From the NCBI GenBank assembly GCA_009859145.1, contig VRVR01000002.1:186001-250000 (forward strand): a DNA stretch of 64,000 bases. The letters run 5' to 3'. This DNA is from Andalucia godoyi (Eukaryota > Discoba > Jakobea > Jakobida > Andaluciidae). Below, in pieces: positions 1 through 13,580 of the stretch (position 1 is the first letter of the stretch; each line of letters opens with the position of its first letter). The position numbers and the translations under genes are program-made. The notes beneath the pieces are model-generated. The model ran no database searches. It had not been told where the DNA came from and saw only the letters and a list, made by a program, of their open reading frames with translations.

Positions 1-3000
1 AGCACACGCGTCGGCAAATCTTCAGCAGCTGGGGCACGATTCAACGCTTTAACGAAGACCGTCATGAATGAGCCCAGAGAATACTGATACATGTGATCGA
101 TCGCGGTGAGCTGATCGATCTGGAAGAACATCAGAGATCCACGGACTGCGGCAGGCCGATACAATTCACGAGACTCGGAAATCTCCTTTGATGTAATCTG
201 CGCCTTCGCAACAGATTCCTGGATATTCTTTGCTGTTTTCTTGGTGTTCTCAAGATTCTCAATAAGAGCGGTGTTTTCGAGAATTTCACCCTTTGCGTTG
301 GACAGCTCAAACAACAGATTGTCCTCACAGCGTTTGAGTTCAATCTTGAACTGATTCATGTCTCGCAGCAACTTGACACGCTGTTCCTCCAACTCCGGCT
401 TCTCCTTGTTCACGACGACAGCCAACAACTGATCTTCAAGACCTTCTTCCGTTACCATGAAGTTGATCAATGTTGTTTGGGCAGCGATCTCGGGACGATA
501 GTGTGGGTTGCTCATCTTGGTCTGCAAGTACAGCTTGAACTTGTCATCGTATTCCACTTCCTTGTCGCCGAGCTTGATGTACGCGGATCGGCCCTTTCTT
601 ATGATAGAGCGACTGAGAACGGGCTCAAGAACAGCATCGATCGTCTCACCGAGATTCTCAATCAAGACAGGCTCTCCCGCCTGAAGTGCAGCCTCGATCT
701 GATTCAGATACTTGTCTTGGGTCAACTGCACAATTCGAAGATTGTTCTTCTCTTCGCGGGTCTTGATCCACTTCACACCCTGCAACTGCGGGTCAATCAA
801 CAATGGCCAACGCTTGGCATTCTTCACAATTGCGCCATTCTCTACCGAGATTCTGTCGGAGGGAAGAAATTCGTTGTTCCATCCAGCAACTTCAGCTTCA
901 TCCGTCAACACACCGTACAACGGGTCAATGGCAGGAGTAAACGGAATCTCACGAGATTGCATATCCGGAATCCATTTCTCCTTCATGAGACTCTCGCGGA
1001 ACCGACGAGAGAAGGGTCCAATGTACGACAAGAACCCAGCCGCGACAAGGACGTTTCCAATTAACGTCGTCTCAGAGGCCTTCAGATCCTGGATCGACGC
1101 AGCCCAGCGCACATTCTCATCTGCAAGGCCGTTTACCAGGCGTTCTGCCAAGTTCAACTTTTGTTGCGTCTTTGCAGCACGTTCTTCGATCATCATCTTT
1201 TCTTGTCGGGCAGCCTCATACTTGGCAAGCAGCGCGTCAAGCTTGGCTTGCAGCTTGGCGACTTGGTCTTGAACTTTTCGCAAGAATGACTGTGAAGCAT
1301 CAAGCTTCGCTTCCGCAGCGGCGAGCTTCTGTCGCTTAGGCTCTACATCGAGATTCACAAAATGGAACTTCACAATATTACGGACCCATTCGCAAAGGCC
1401 GGCAGCAGCAAAGGACTTTGACCGAATTTGGTCACCGGTGAAGCCTTCCATGTCCACGAATTTCGCGACGGCGTCGACGTTCTGTTGCGGAATATGCTCC
1501 TTGTCGTACTCAATGAGGGACTTCAAGAAACCGTCCACTTGAGCCATCATCTTCTTTGCAGAATTCCACGAAAGATCCTTGGGTATCGGTTTGCCAGGTT
1601 CTGTCAGCAAAATCATAACAGCCGCAGTAACATTCACAACTTCATCTGCTGGCTTTGTGAAGGATTTCAGCTCGGTCAGAGATTTCTTATCGAGCGTGTT
1701 CAGCGCAGCCAGCGCCTCCTGAACGATGGGCTCTGCTTTCGCAAGGTCTGCTTCGCACTCCTTCTTGAACGCATCAACTTCAGACACCAGAGTATTCGTT
1801 TTCTCTTCCTCTACTCGTGCCTGGGCAGTCTGTTCCTCGACGATGTTTCGTTCACGGCCCACGTCAACCAAAATCTGTTCTGTGTCCCGTCGTTTCTCTT
1901 CGACAATAACCTGCTCAGCTTTCAGCTTTTCTTGTAGATCAGCGACTTGCGAAGCGGCATCACGAAGCTTCGCCAGTCCTGTTTCTAGACGCTCAATCTT
2001 CTGGGTGAGCTCACTGCGCTTCTTGGATAGAAGATCGCCATATAGGGAAATCAGCTCCAAGAAACTCTTGGGCGTCACGTAGTTGTAACGACGCTCCGTT
2101 GCTCGGTAGTCTTCCGATGCCGTGCCTACGGATTGATGCACGAATGCCATATGGTGCGCAATGCTGTCGCGAAGTTCGTCGGACGGCAACTCAATGTTTT
2201 GAAGGAAACGGCCAGCAACAGAAACAAGAGCTTCTCTGGGCCAGGCGTGGAACCAATCGATCGCAGTGCAGTTGGTAAGAGCCGGGAACTGTCTGCAACG
2301 CACACGGAATTGATCTCCGATCGGAGAGAAGCACAAGACAACATGCAGGTTTCTTCGGACCTTGTCAATGAAGTACCCAAAGCACACGTCCTTGTTGTTG
2401 TAATCCAATCCAGCCTGCTTGACTTCGTTGGAAATCGATCCAATGATGCCATCCTTTTCTTCCGGAGTAAACATATCCGGAATATAGCCGGACGACAACA
2501 AATCGTTCAAATACACCAGCATGTTTTCTTCAACGATTTGACCATCCGTCATGAGGAAAACATATGGCAGACCCTTCAAACCCGTCTTCTTGTACAGCTC
2601 TATCAAATCCAACTTGAATTCGTTGATTCCATAATTTGATGTCACGGTAATCTGGAACGTCTCGTAGCCGCAAATAAATGCAGCCAGACGAGAAAGCGAC
2701 TGCTTACCCGAACCACCCACACCGACAAGAAGAGCATTACCACGTGGATTATCAATAATGCGCGTGATTCGACAAACGTGCTCCAGCGCCTGTTCGAACA
2801 GCTCCAGGTCCATAACGGCATACGTCTCATTGTACTCCCGAAGCTTTTCATTCAAAACCCTTCGAAGAGTCGGGAAGTCTTTCACTGGGACGTAGATGCG
2901 ATCGTCCTCTGAAATTCCCTTTTGAATGAACGAGGTAAACACAATGGGCTCCTTCAGAAGCTCGTCTTGGTTCTGGTCATCAAAGAATTTCTTCGACGAT

Positions 3001-6000
3001 TCCCGAAGAAGCTCCTGGAACCGAGAAGTATCCGATGCCTCGACCAATCGATCGTTGTAAACTCGCGTACACTCGTGCACAACAAGTCGCATGAACATCT
3101 GCGGTTCTGCATAATGCGAACTTCTGGAACGCAAGATGCCCTGGAAAATGTTGGACAACTCGCGCAAGTTGAACTGGTAATGGAACTTGATGGCCGTCGG
3201 CAGGAAATTGCGCGCAACCTTTGTGTGCAGATCAATGCAGCAGTCCACTACCTTCTCGGAAAGCTTGCAAACCTCATCTGAAAATCCATTCTGAAGATGA
3301 GCATCCAGAATCTGGAAATAAATCGTCTTCAAATTTTCAGTGGAAGGAGAGAAGCAAGAAAACATGGCAAAATGCCTCTGGAATCGGTCATCGACTGTGA
3401 ATGAACCAGCCTTGGGATTCATCGAAGTGATGTACTGGCAACCAGTGACTTCCTTCTTTTGGATCTTGCCTCGATCATACCAGAATCCATAATCCATATG
3501 TTGTCGGAGGAAAGAAATGGCAGACTGAGTACCATACTTGTCTGGGTTTGGCATGTTCAGATCATCAACGTAGAAGATGAGCCGCTTTCTGCCAGGGGGA
3601 CCGTACTGAATACCAGCCTTCTTCTCCAACATGGACTCCATGATGCTCTGCACTGCGATGGAACGGGAATTCGAGTTGAAGTTAATTGTGCAAGAGCAAT
3701 AATCGTCATTGAGATTGTTGAGCTTCTCCTTCACGATTGTTGTCTTACCCGTACCAGCGGTTCCAATAAACATTACGGGGTACTGCATGTCTTGCAGCAT
3801 GTTCATGAGAGCAGTCAATCGAACAGTATCAACGGTCTGCACAACAATGTTGCCAAAGGAAACATCGGAGTTGTGCACGTATTTCGAAACTTGATCGACC
3901 CAAGCAGACAATTTTGGTTGTCCCCCTACTTGCTCGACAAAATAGTCGAAAACAGTGCCGGCATCCGGATACTTCACAGCTGCGAACTCCTTCTTGAACC
4001 AGTTCGAGAAGGAGAGGCGGAAATCCGTCTGGTTGTCTGCATCAAGCGCACCACCAAAGGACCAAACGCAGGCGTAAACGAAGTACATCTCGTACACGTC
4101 CTTGCCGGCTTCATAATTGATTCCAGCTTTCTTCAAGAGACCCTCCAACATTCTGCAGAGAGTCTGGATCATGTTGAACGTGGATCGAGGAATAATATGG
4201 CGACCAGAAACACGGATCCACCGCAGAATCGGAGTGACATACGTGGAAAACAAGGTATCCAAAATGCCGCGCTCTTTTTCTTCTCTTCCTTCGATCCACG
4301 AGTCCTTAAACGGCTCCCAGCCAACGTCCGTCTCGTTCAAGAACAAAATACCAGCACGCGAGACCGTAGCTGGAGTGGCATTCTTCAAATGACTGATCTC
4401 AAACAACATTCTCATGGAGGGAGTGAGCGGAATTCGTTCGTTCGACGCCAAGGTAAGAACCTTGTTATCGTCCATGACAGTGTTCATTGATTCAATCCAT
4501 TCGGGGTCAATGTCGCCATCGAGAACAATCCATTTTGGATTCTTGTTTGCTTTGGACGCATCCGCAAAGTTTCGCATGACCACAGACAAGATACCGTCCT
4601 TCCATTCTCGAGTGACCTTGTGGATATATCCATACAACTCGTCAGACGTGATCGCTTTGGGATCCAGAACCTGGAACTGTGTGCGCTGCCCACGAAGAGT
4701 CAGTGCTTTCGCGAGCGTCTTCCATACCGCAGACTTTCCTGCACCACCTGGTCCGAGAACGAACACTGAGTGACGAACATCCAACAGTTCCTTGAGCTGA
4801 ATTGCCTTGAGGATGAACATGTCGTTCTCCCCGGGCTGCAAGCGGCTCCCTTCAGTAGCCTCTCTCACGGCCTTTTCCAGATCCGGATCGACCTTCGGGG
4901 GAAGGTCCATGTTGGGGAACAAATCACTGATCAAGCCCTTGAAAATCTCAATGTCATCGCGGGCAAGCTTGGCCATATTCGTATCGCGAAGCGCTCTCAT
5001 GAGAATCAATTCCTCGCTGAGCGACGGCTCTGCACGCTTCAAACTGCCGGCAATAACCAGCACAGATTTGATGGCACGCAGACCCCAGTCATAATGGTCT
5101 TGCTTGGACAACAGTTCACGATTCAACATGTATAAGGTTACGAATTTCTTCGCAAGACCCTTCGCACCCTTGAAACCTTCCGATGCAAGCATGATTTCGC
5201 AAATGTTTTCAAGATCTGGGACCACCATGGCGCACGGACGGAACAAAGCCTTCAGATTTTCCGGCAGTTCGGTACGGCCTTTGTAGCCGGGATTCATAGT
5301 GATGAAGACACCAACCGTTGAAATCAGAGTGATATCCTCTCCCTGAAACACAAAGCCCGTCTTCTTTGCAGAGAGAGCGTCCAGAATGGATTTGAACTGC
5401 GTCGCAACGACTGACAAAACCTCAATGGGAATACGATTGAATTCGTCAAAACATCCCCAGGCACCAGTCATGCACAGCCCCTTGAAAATGTTTCCAAGCG
5501 ACCGGTAATCCATTTGCTCGGAGCAGTTGAACACATAGCAAGCATTTCCGAGAGCGCGCGCAAGATCCTTTGTAGTCTCTGTCTTTCCGGTACCCGCTGG
5601 GCCAGCAGGTGCACCACCCATGATCAAGCGAAGCGCTTGGGTCAGCGTGATGTAGCAACGATCGGTCAAAGGCGTGATAACTAAACACCCACAGTTTCCA
5701 ATGTACTCGTAGTTGTAGTAGAAGACTGCGTCTGCGATATTGATGACGCAACCCTTCTCATCGCTCCAAGTGTAGCGCAACTGCGACTGCCAGTCAAATA
5801 CTGCAGGAGAATCCACCTTTGATTCCACCAATTTCGTAACCACATCGCGAGCATGGACTTCTACTGTGATCAGAGTGATGACTTTTCGTCGCATGTTTCC
5901 GTCCAAATCCATCGCAACAACATCCGCGAGGTTATTCAACATCTCAACCTGTGCCTTGTTGTACTCCTTCATCGCGTTCTCGTCGCCTTCTTCTAGACGC

Positions 6001-9000
6001 TCAAACGCTTTGTTGACTTCGAATGTCCACCAGATGCGTGCCGCGACAACTGCAAGCTGTGCAGGAAATGCACGAAGAAACTGTTCGCGAGACAAATCCG
6101 AGAAGGACGAATACGCATCGCCCATCTGCGCACGAAGAGTATCTGCAACTGCTTTGATCAAGCCGGTGAGCCAATCCTCAACAGCACCTTCACAGTTGAA
6201 ATCCTCGGCCAACGGGACCTCTTCTCCTTCCTTGGATATCATGTTGTACGCAATCTTTGTCGGTTGCTCTCCGTCCATTCGGAAATCAAGCGTGTCGACA
6301 GAATCAATCAACTTCGACATGTGCTTCATGATCAGATGAGGAGTCGATCCCTTTGAAAGAATGTCCACGAGATCCGAAGATGAGACGAAATAGAAGCGCG
6401 GAAATGCGCGGCGTTTCGTCTCCAAGTAGTCAGACAGTGCTTTCTCGCATTTTTCAAGATCGCCCTGCATCTCCGACAAAATCGAATACATGTCATCCTG
6501 TCGTTTCATTCCATGACGAACGGTATCGTGCGTACAGACCTCGACAACGTTGCTGACATCCTTCGCAACTTCCATCATCTGACGGAAAACGGCATCGGTA
6601 CCTGAAAATCTCTTCGAATCATTGGGAAGTTGTTCTCGAATATCCGCTGATAGAATGAAGATCGGATAAAGATTTGACCAGGAACGTTGAACTTCAGTCC
6701 ACAGAGTAATCACATCCATGACCATTCCAAGCGTCCGGAGCCACTTCTTGACTTCCGAGTCGAAATATTCAACGAACTTGTTCGCTTGCATGTTCTGCAA
6801 CATGACTTGGTTGTCTTCGAGAACCTCTACTATCTCGCCGACATCCGCAACTTTGTAAGTCTTCAGTGCTTCGTCGTGTTCATATGCCAGTACCATGCCC
6901 ACCCAAGTTTCCTCAATCTTCTTCAAATTCTTCTCGATTCCCAACTCCTTCTTGGCGCGGTCCACGATATCAAGAACTTCTACCTCGAACCTGTGGAGAC
7001 CGAGGTCCAAAAGATTCTTCAAGCTGAACGAATCGTCGTCAGGGTTGATGCTTCCTGGTGTTTTGGTTTCGCGGAGAAGACCTTTCCAGTGACGATCTCG
7101 CATCGCAGGAGAGCGCAGCTCTTGAACCAGCGGCAGAGCCACGAGCATATTCGCAACAGACTTCTCCAATCCAGTGTAGCAACCCCAGAATTTCACTCTG
7201 CTCGGGAACTTCTTCACGTCCTTCATCAACTTCTTCGTTTCCTCGACAAGGTAGTCGACGTCAACACTCTTGAAAGACGTGGACATCCAGGAGGAAAACT
7301 GATTCATCGACAGAGAGATGAAATCCCAAAGACCCTTGAGATCGACAATGTCGGAACGGCACTGCGACAGCTCTTTGTACTCCGACTGATTAAGTTCAAA
7401 GAGTTCCTGCAAATTCTGCAAAGATTTTGCGTCCTTTTCGATGTCACATAAGCGGAGCTGCTGCTCATCGAGGGAGTCGTAGGCCTGCTCAACACCGACA
7501 TCAAACTCAAACGGAGCATTCTGCTGGAATCCAGAACGGAACACTGAGACCTTGTCGTTGAAACCCAGCATCTGGTCTTTGACCTTCTTTGCCTCTTGAT
7601 CCTGAAGTGGAGACAGCTCCTCGCGGCGAGAAAACGTTTTCTTTTTGAGATTATTCCAAAGCAACGGGAGATTGTCCAAATCCTTCAGCTTTTCCTCCGG
7701 AACATCAACATCATGTCTCTTCAACATGCTTACAATGTCGCGTAACGGATCAAACATTGCATCTGTTGCTTCGGAGCGCAAACGAACGTCACGAATATAA
7801 CCCATAACTTCGAGTAAAGTATCCATGTCTCCGACCTGCACTTCCTTGTTGAGGTTCTGGTCCACCAGTTCAATGAATCCGCGAAGGTCGGTCAAAGAGT
7901 TGCTCACCTTATCCGCCAGGTAACCGGTGTACGATGCCTTCCACTTTCCGCAAGTCGAGGCCAAAGCGTTCTTGATTGGCTTTGCATCAATTCTGAGCCA
8001 GCCAATGTCCTCTGTATTCGGCAACTTGTGAATTTCGGACTGAATCTGCTCATACTTGATGATCTGTTCATCAAAGAGGCCAATCCGCGGGTCCTTTCCG
8101 TTCTCACCTTGACTGAGGAATTCCTCAAAGGATTCGTAAACGTCGCTAGTCCACAAGAAAGAAAACTTGAGGAACTGTTCTCGGAACGAGGAGCACTTAC
8201 CTGCATTCGTCGACACAAGACCTTCAACGTGCTTAACCAAGGATTGCACCTCAGTGGAGGAATTGATCTCTGGGATATAGTCGTCTTCTCCAGTATCCAG
8301 ACGCTTCAGGAAAACCCCAATGTGGCAGAATGTCTTCATCCACGTCTTGCACATGTTTTGAATAGACGTGGCGCCATCTGCTTCGAACAACGCGGGGGAG
8401 AATGTGGCGCTCTTGTCCTTGCCAGAGTCATCGGGTGTTTGGACAACAAGCTCCAGTTGCACTTCCAGCAGCGGGCCAAGATCATTCTTCACAATAGATT
8501 CCGGATCGATCTGGTCTCGAAGATACTTGAGGGTAGACAAAATGGTAGTTCGGATGCCGTCCACAACGATGCCGTTCGCGTAGTCAACGTAATTCTTCCA
8601 CGAAACAGATCCTTTGCCAATGTCTTTCAATGCTTTGAAGGAGTCGGCAAGTTTTTGGTGAATCTGAACGCCTCCTTCGCGGATCTTGGATTCACGAGAC
8701 GCCATTAATTCCTTGTGTTTGGTCTCGAACTTGACAGGATCATAAACATCTCCTTCCTTCCGTTCAAACATGGTTTGGGAAGCCCAGAGGGCAAGGATCT
8801 TCTCAATCTCATGAACATTATTCTTGAGCAGGGACAGGGTAGTATTGGCATCGCGAACATTGGTCATGGCGGCGGCGATGAAGTCGTCAATGCCATAACC
8901 CTTCCAATTCAGCGACGAAATACCCTTTTGGAGTTGCTCATCAATCGTCTTCATCTGGGTTTCCAACAAGGGTTTCTCGACCTCGAGCAAAGACTGCAAC

Positions 9001-11165
9001 ATTCCGTTGTACATGTTCACAATAAGCTCCAGTTTCCCAGTCTGCGTCCGGTAAACTTCTGCCTTCTTGAAAATATCGAGAGCCTCCTTCGGAATCGGCA
9101 ATTTTTCCAGATCGCCGCGGTCCGCATTGATTTTCTCCAGATACGAAACTTCGCGGAGAAGACGGACCAACGCGGGATCAAAGTTGACATAAAGCAAGTT
9201 CGAATCCTTGTCGCGTCGCAGGAGATACTGCTTCAACTTTTCCGCAGAGACGTTACCCACTTCCTGAGACCATTCCTGGTACTTTGCACGCTCGTATTCG
9301 CGAAGAGACTCTGTGATCTGTTCGTATGACTTCAAGAGCTCACGCGCCTCGTCCGTCTCCAGCATTGACTTATTCGACTGCTGAAACTTCTCCATGGGAA
9401 TTACAACACGATCCAGCAGCCCACGGCACCAAATGAGAGCTCCAGCCGTTGGAGGCATGTTGTCATAAACAGGAGGTGTTTCCTTGTTCTGACCAAAGAT
9501 TTCCTGAACGTGTTTCAAATCGGTTCCGTAGGAGCGCAACAGATCTGTCTGTTTCTTTTCCAGATCGGCCTGGATAATTTCTCGTTCAAGCAACCCCTCG
9601 AAGGATTCAACCAGTTTGAACGCAGAAAACACAGTGGAGCAGTCGTCAAAGCCTTGCGAAAGAATGGAACCTAAACGTCGCTCGAGTTCTTTGATCACAC
9701 ACCGAAATTCATAGAAATCGTCATCAAACTGCTTTGACTCCACATCCAACAAGTCATAGGGAACGTGCTGAAACTTCTCAAAAGCTTGTTGGAAATCATG
9801 ATGAATCTGTTCAACAGACTGACTGAGGGTCTTTCCTTTCGTCCCACCGATTTCGATCTTTTCCAGCTTAGAAAACTGTACAACCGTCTCAAGAAGATCC
9901 AGGATGTCGTGGCATCGCTCTAGGAAATTATCAAGCCTTGAGAAGAGAGCGGTGTGTTGGATTCTCCAAGGATTATTTGGAATCTCATTCGACACTCGTG
10001 TCTTGTAGTCAAAATAGCAATCCTTGAACGATCCACAAACCTTCAGCGTGAGCTTCAACCGTTCAACCGCCTCTGCAGCCTCGACCTTGAAAACTTCTTC
10101 AGTATTTACATACTCCCGAGCGTTCGCAATGATGGCGTTAGCGATTTCACGAATGACGACAACCAAGCGAGTTGGAGTGTTATAATACTTGGAATGCTTC
10201 CATACCAAGTACAAAAGATGAATCATCTTGCGAAAAGACGTGTGCAGTTCCGGGAACTCTATTCGCTCCGAAGATTCCGTGCTAATCTTTTCAAACCAGA
10301 TCTTGAGCGGTGCAAGAAAACTGAGATTGTCGTTTGCTTCATCCCGAGCACCTTCTACCTCTTTGACCAATCGTTGGAAAGGTGAAACGTATGTGGACTT
10401 TGCAACTTCGAGAATGTTCAAAATCTTTTGAATCTTATCTCCAGCGAGCTGTTCGAAGATCGCATTGAGATTCTCCGACTTTGTGGACCAGAATTCAAGT
10501 TCCTTGAGGGGGCCTGGATGATCAGACCCTTTCAAGGCCATTTCTGGATCCATCTTCAGCACATTCTTGATCTGGCGTGTCCACGTGACGACCGCGGATT
10601 CCAGAGCATGCACCTTCTCCTTGTCTTTGGACGCCGCCTCCTCTGCATAAGTATCTTCTGCTGGGAGAGGAAGAAGAGTGGTTCCGCGAATTTGACCAAT
10701 CGTCACATAAATCGATGACATGAATCGCTGGAGCGTCTCCATCACTTCCTTTCCAATCACTTCCGGGACCGCCTCCAGGTTTGCCTTGTTCTTAAGCAAC
10801 GGGAAATACACGTCATGTGCCAGGCGGGAAAGAGATTCGAGAGGTGTGGAGATATCAAAAACATACAGGTCCTTGTCAACTGTGTCAGCGGTCAACGAAA
10901 CGGCCTTTGTACGCAAGAAGAACATTGCCTTCTTCTTGTACCCGGCAAGAGGCTCCAGAGAAGCCTGAAGACCCGTAGAACCGTTCGAAATGAACAAAAG
11001 AGGAAGTTCTGGCTTCTCCCAGAAAGAAGCAACAATGGCTTTGGACTCGTCATTCGTCAAAAGCTTTTTAACATCCACTGGTTTGGCTTTCAGACCCGAA
11101 GTAATGCGCTCTTCCAACCATAGGAAGCGAGCGTCCGTGATCTCCTCAGAAGCGGCAGGAGGCAT
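1..11165 (-). CDS. Axonemal dynein heavy chain, outer-arm beta type (3' end outside window)
   Basis: Motor subunit of an axonemal dynein arm that hydrolyses ATP to slide doublet microtubules. The frame is open from the ATG at 11165 (MPPAASEEITDAR) to the left edge, about 3,720 codons without an intron. Seen in order: N-terminal tail and linker (to about residue 1,800), then four P-loops: GPAGTGKTETTKD (AAA1, near 5607), GPGGAGKS (AAA2, near 4755), GTAGTGKTT (AAA3, near 3766) and GVGGSGKQSL (AAA4, near 2727). The stalk coiled coils flank the microtubule-binding tip (about 2080-1100), followed by the start of AAA5. Full-length chains have about 4,400-4,600 residues, so the end of AAA5, AAA6 and the C-terminal domain lie outside. 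AAA1 and the glycine-rich AAA3 loop fit DNAH9/11/17 better than the DNAH5/8 class; that subtype is an inference. Confidence 0.95.
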   Translation of the reverse strand, partial: MPPAASEEITDARFLWLEERITSGLKAKPVDVKKLLTNDESKAIVASFWEKPELPLLFISNGSTGLQASLEPLAGYKKKAMFFLRTKAVSLTADTVDKDLYVFDISTPLESLSRLAHDVYFPLLKNKANLEAVPEVIGKEVMETLQRFMSSIYVTIGQIRGTTLLPLPAEDTYAEEAASKDKEKVHALESAVVTWTRQIKNVLKMDPEMALKGSDHPGPLKELEFWSTKSENLNAIFEQLAGDKIQKILNILEVAKSTYVSPFQRLVKEVEGARDEANDNLSFLAPLKIWFEKISTESSERIEFPELHTSFRKMIHLLYLVWKHSKYYNTPTRLVVVIREIANAIIANAREYVNTEEVFKVEAAEAVERLKLTLKVCGSFKDCYFDYKTRVSNEIPNNPWRIQHTALFSRLDNFLERCHDILDLLETVVQFSKLEKIEIGGTKGKTLSQSVEQIHHDFQQAFEKFQHVPYDLLDVESKQFDDDFYEFRCVIKELERRLGSILSQGFDDCSTVFSAFKLVESFEGLLEREIIQADLEKKQTDLLRSYGTDLKHVQEIFGQNKETPPVYDNMPPTAGALIWCRGLLDRVVIPMEKFQQSNKSMLETDEARELLKSYEQITESLREYERAKYQEWSQEVGNVSAEKLKQYLLRRDKDSNLLYVNFDPALVRLLREVSYLEKINADRGDLEKLPIPKEALDIFKKAEVYRTQTGKLELIVNMYNGMLQSLLEVEKPLLETQMKTIDEQLQKGISSLNWKGYGIDDFIAAAMTNVRDANTTLSLLKNNVHEIEKILALWASQTMFERKEGDVYDPVKFETKHKELMASRESKIREGGVQIHQKLADSFKALKDIGKGSVSWKNYVDYANGIVVDGIRTTILSTLKYLRDQIDPESIVKNDLGPLLEVQLELVVQTPDDSGKDKSATFSPALFEADGATSIQNMCKTWMKTFCHIGVFLKRLDTGEDDYIPEINSSTEVQSLVKHVEGLVSTNAGKCSSFREQFLKFSFLWTSDVYESFEEFLSQGENGKDPRIGLFDEQIIKYEQIQSEIHKLPNTEDIGWLRIDAKPIKNALASTCGKWKASYTGYLADKVSNSLTDLRGFIELVDQNLNKEVQVGDMDTLLEVMGYIRDVRLRSEATDAMFDPLRDIVSMLKRHDVDVPEEKLKDLDNLPLLWNNLKKKTFSRREELSPLQDQEAKKVKDQMLGFNDKVSVFRSGFQQNAPFEFDVGVEQAYDSLDEQQLRLCDIEKDAKSLQNLQELFELNQSEYKELSQCRSDIVDLKGLWDFISLSMNQFSSWMSTSFKSVDVDYLVEETKKLMKDVKKFPSRVKFWGCYTGLEKSVANMLVALPLVQELRSPAMRDRHWKGLLRETKTPGSINPDDDSFSLKNLLDLGLHRFEVEVLDIVDRAKKELGIEKNLKKIEETWVGMVLAYEHDEALKTYKVADVGEIVEVLEDNQVMLQNMQANKFVEYFDSEVKKWLRTLGMVMDVITLWTEVQRSWSNLYPIFILSADIREQLPNDSKRFSGTDAVFRQMMEVAKDVSNVVEVCTHDTVRHGMKRQDDMYSILSEMQGDLEKCEKALSDYLETKRRAFPRFYFVSSSDLVDILSKGSTPHLIMKHMSKLIDSVDTLDFRMDGEQPTKIAYNMISKEGEEVPLAEDFNCEGAVEDWLTGLIKAVADTLRAQMGDAYSSFSDLSREQFLRAFPAQLAVVAARIWWTFEVNKAFERLEEGDENAMKEYNKAQVEMLNNLADVVAMDLDGNMRRKVITLITVEVHARDVVTKLVESKVDSPAVFDWQSQLRYTWSDEKGCVINIADAVFYYNYEYIGNCGCLVITPLTDRCYITLTQALRLIMGGAPAGPAGTGKTETTKDLARALGNACYVFNCSEQMDYRSLGNIFKGLCMTGAWGCFDEFNRIPIEVLSVVATQFKSILDALSAKKTGFVFQGEDITLISTVGVFITMNPGYKGRTELPENLKALFRPCAMVVPDLENICEIMLASEGFKGAKGLAKKFVTLYMLNRELLSKQDHYDWGLRAIKSVLVIAGSLKRAEPSLSEELILMRALRDTNMAKLARDDIEIFKGLISDLFPNMDLPPKVDPDLEKAVREATEGSRLQPGENDMFILKAIQLKELLDVRHSVFVLGPGGAGKSAVWKTLAKALTLRGQRTQFQVLDPKAITSDELYGYIHKVTREWKDGILSVVMRNFADASKANKNPKWIVLDGDIDPEWIESMNTVMDDNKVLTLASNERIPLTPSMRMLFEISHLKNATPATVSRAGILFLNETDVGWEPFKDSWIEGREEKERGILDTLFSTYVTPILRWIRVSGRHIIPRSTFNMIQTLCRMLEGLLKKAGINYEAGKDVYEMYFVYACVWSFGGALDADNQTDFRLSFSNWFKKEFAAVKYPDAGTVFDYFVEQVGGQPKLSAWVDQVSKYVHNSDVSFGNIVVQTVDTVRLTALMNMLQDMQYPVMFIGTAGTGKTTIVKEKLNNLNDDYCSCTINFNSNSRSIAVQSIMESMLEKKAGIQYGPPGRKRLIFYVDDLNMPNPDKYGTQSAISFLRQHMDYGFWYDRGKIQKKEVTGCQYITSMNPKAGSFTVDDRFQRHFAMFSCFSPSTENLKTIYFQILDAHLQNGFSDEVCKLSEKVVDCCIDLHTKVARNFLPTAIKFHYQFNLRELSNIFQGILRSRSSHYAEPQMFMRLVVHECTRVYNDRLVEASDTSRFQELLRESSKKFFDDQNQDELLKEPIVFTSFIQKGISEDDRIYVPVKDFPTLRRVLNEKLREYNETYAVMDLELFEQALEHVCRITRIIDNPRGNALLVGVGGSGKQSLSRLAAFICGYETFQITVTSNYGINEFKLDLIELYKKTGLKGLPYVFLMTDGQIVEENMLVYLNDLLSSGYIPDMFTPEEKDGIIGSISNEVKQAGLDYNNKDVCFGYFIDKVRRNLHVVLCFSPIGDQFRVRCRQFPALTNCTAIDWFHAWPREALVSVAGRFLQNIELPSDELRDSIAHHMAFVHQSVGTASEDYRATERRYNYVTPKSFLELISLYGDLLSKKRSELTQKIERLETGLAKLRDAASQVADLQEKLKAEQVIVEEKRRDTEQILVDVGRERNIVEEQTAQARVEEEKTNTLVSEVDAFKKECEADLAKAEPIVQEALAALNTLDKKSLTELKSFTKPADEVVNVTAAVMILLTEPGKPIPKDLSWNSAKKMMAQVDGFLKSLIEYDKEHIPQQNVDAVAKFVDMEGFTGDQIRSKSFAAAGLCEWVRNIVKFHFVNLDVEPKRQKLAAAEAKLDASQSFLRKVQDQVAKLQAKLDALLAKYEAARQEKMMIEERAAKTQQKLNLAERLVNGLADENVRWAASIQDLKASETTLIGNVLVAAGFLSYIGPFSRRFRESLMKEKWIPDMQSREIPFTPAIDPLYGVLTDEAEVAGWNNEFLPSDRISVENGAIVKNAKRWPLLIDPQLQGVKWIKTREEKNNLRIVQLTQDKYLNQIEAALQAGEPVLIENLGETIDAVLEPVLSRSIIRKGRSAYIKLGDKEVEYDDKFKLYLQTKMSNPHYRPEIAAQTTLINFMVTEEGLEDQLLAVVVNKEKPELEEQRVKLLRDMNQFKIELKRCEDNLLFELSNAKGEILENTALIENLENTKKTAKNIQESVAKAQITSKEISESRELYRPAAVRGSLMFFQIDQLTAIDHMYQYSLGSFMTVFVKALNRAPAAEDLPTRV

Positions 11166-11625
11166 TGCGTGTACACACACAGACGGAAAACAAGCTGGAA
11201 GAAAGACAGGATAAAAAGTAATTGCCTAAGAAAAGATGAATGCAAAAATAAAAATAATAAAAATAATGATAATAATGATTATAGTAAAATAAAAAATACC
11301 GAAAGTGGTGGTAATAAAAATATGCAAAAAAATATATATATATACATATGAAACGATCTGGCAAAAGCCTTTCTGCAGAGGGACGATGAAATTTTCCAAC
11401 GATTGCAAAAAGGACCATCTCTTTAGGTCTTACACACTGTCATCCTGCCCCGAACGCGGTTTGTTCTTACACATCTACGTCGGTTGCTATACATTGTAAT
11501 TCGTAGGTAACGGCCTGCCGGATGTCGGGGAACGCGGATGACCAGTGACGACGAATTTGGCGCAACAACGCACACATAAAATAAAAACAAAACTAGGCTC
11601 TAACGTTTTATGATGACTCACTCAG
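11166..11625. other. Intergenic, AT-rich, between dynein and EARS2 3' end
   Basis: This stretch holds the 5' flank of the dynein gene and the 3' flank of EARS2. It is AT-rich, with a TA-dinucleotide run near 11331-11347 and A-rich tracts at 11240-11330. I see no coding frame or RNA gene. Confidence 0.6.

Positions 11626-13580
<1,955 letters not shown>

Noticed and set aside
8190-8205. Perfect GTAAGT donor-like site inside the dynein frame (minus strand).
   Set aside because: Reading straight through keeps the conserved dynein sequence (QFLKFSFLWTSDVYESF) in frame, so no intron is needed.
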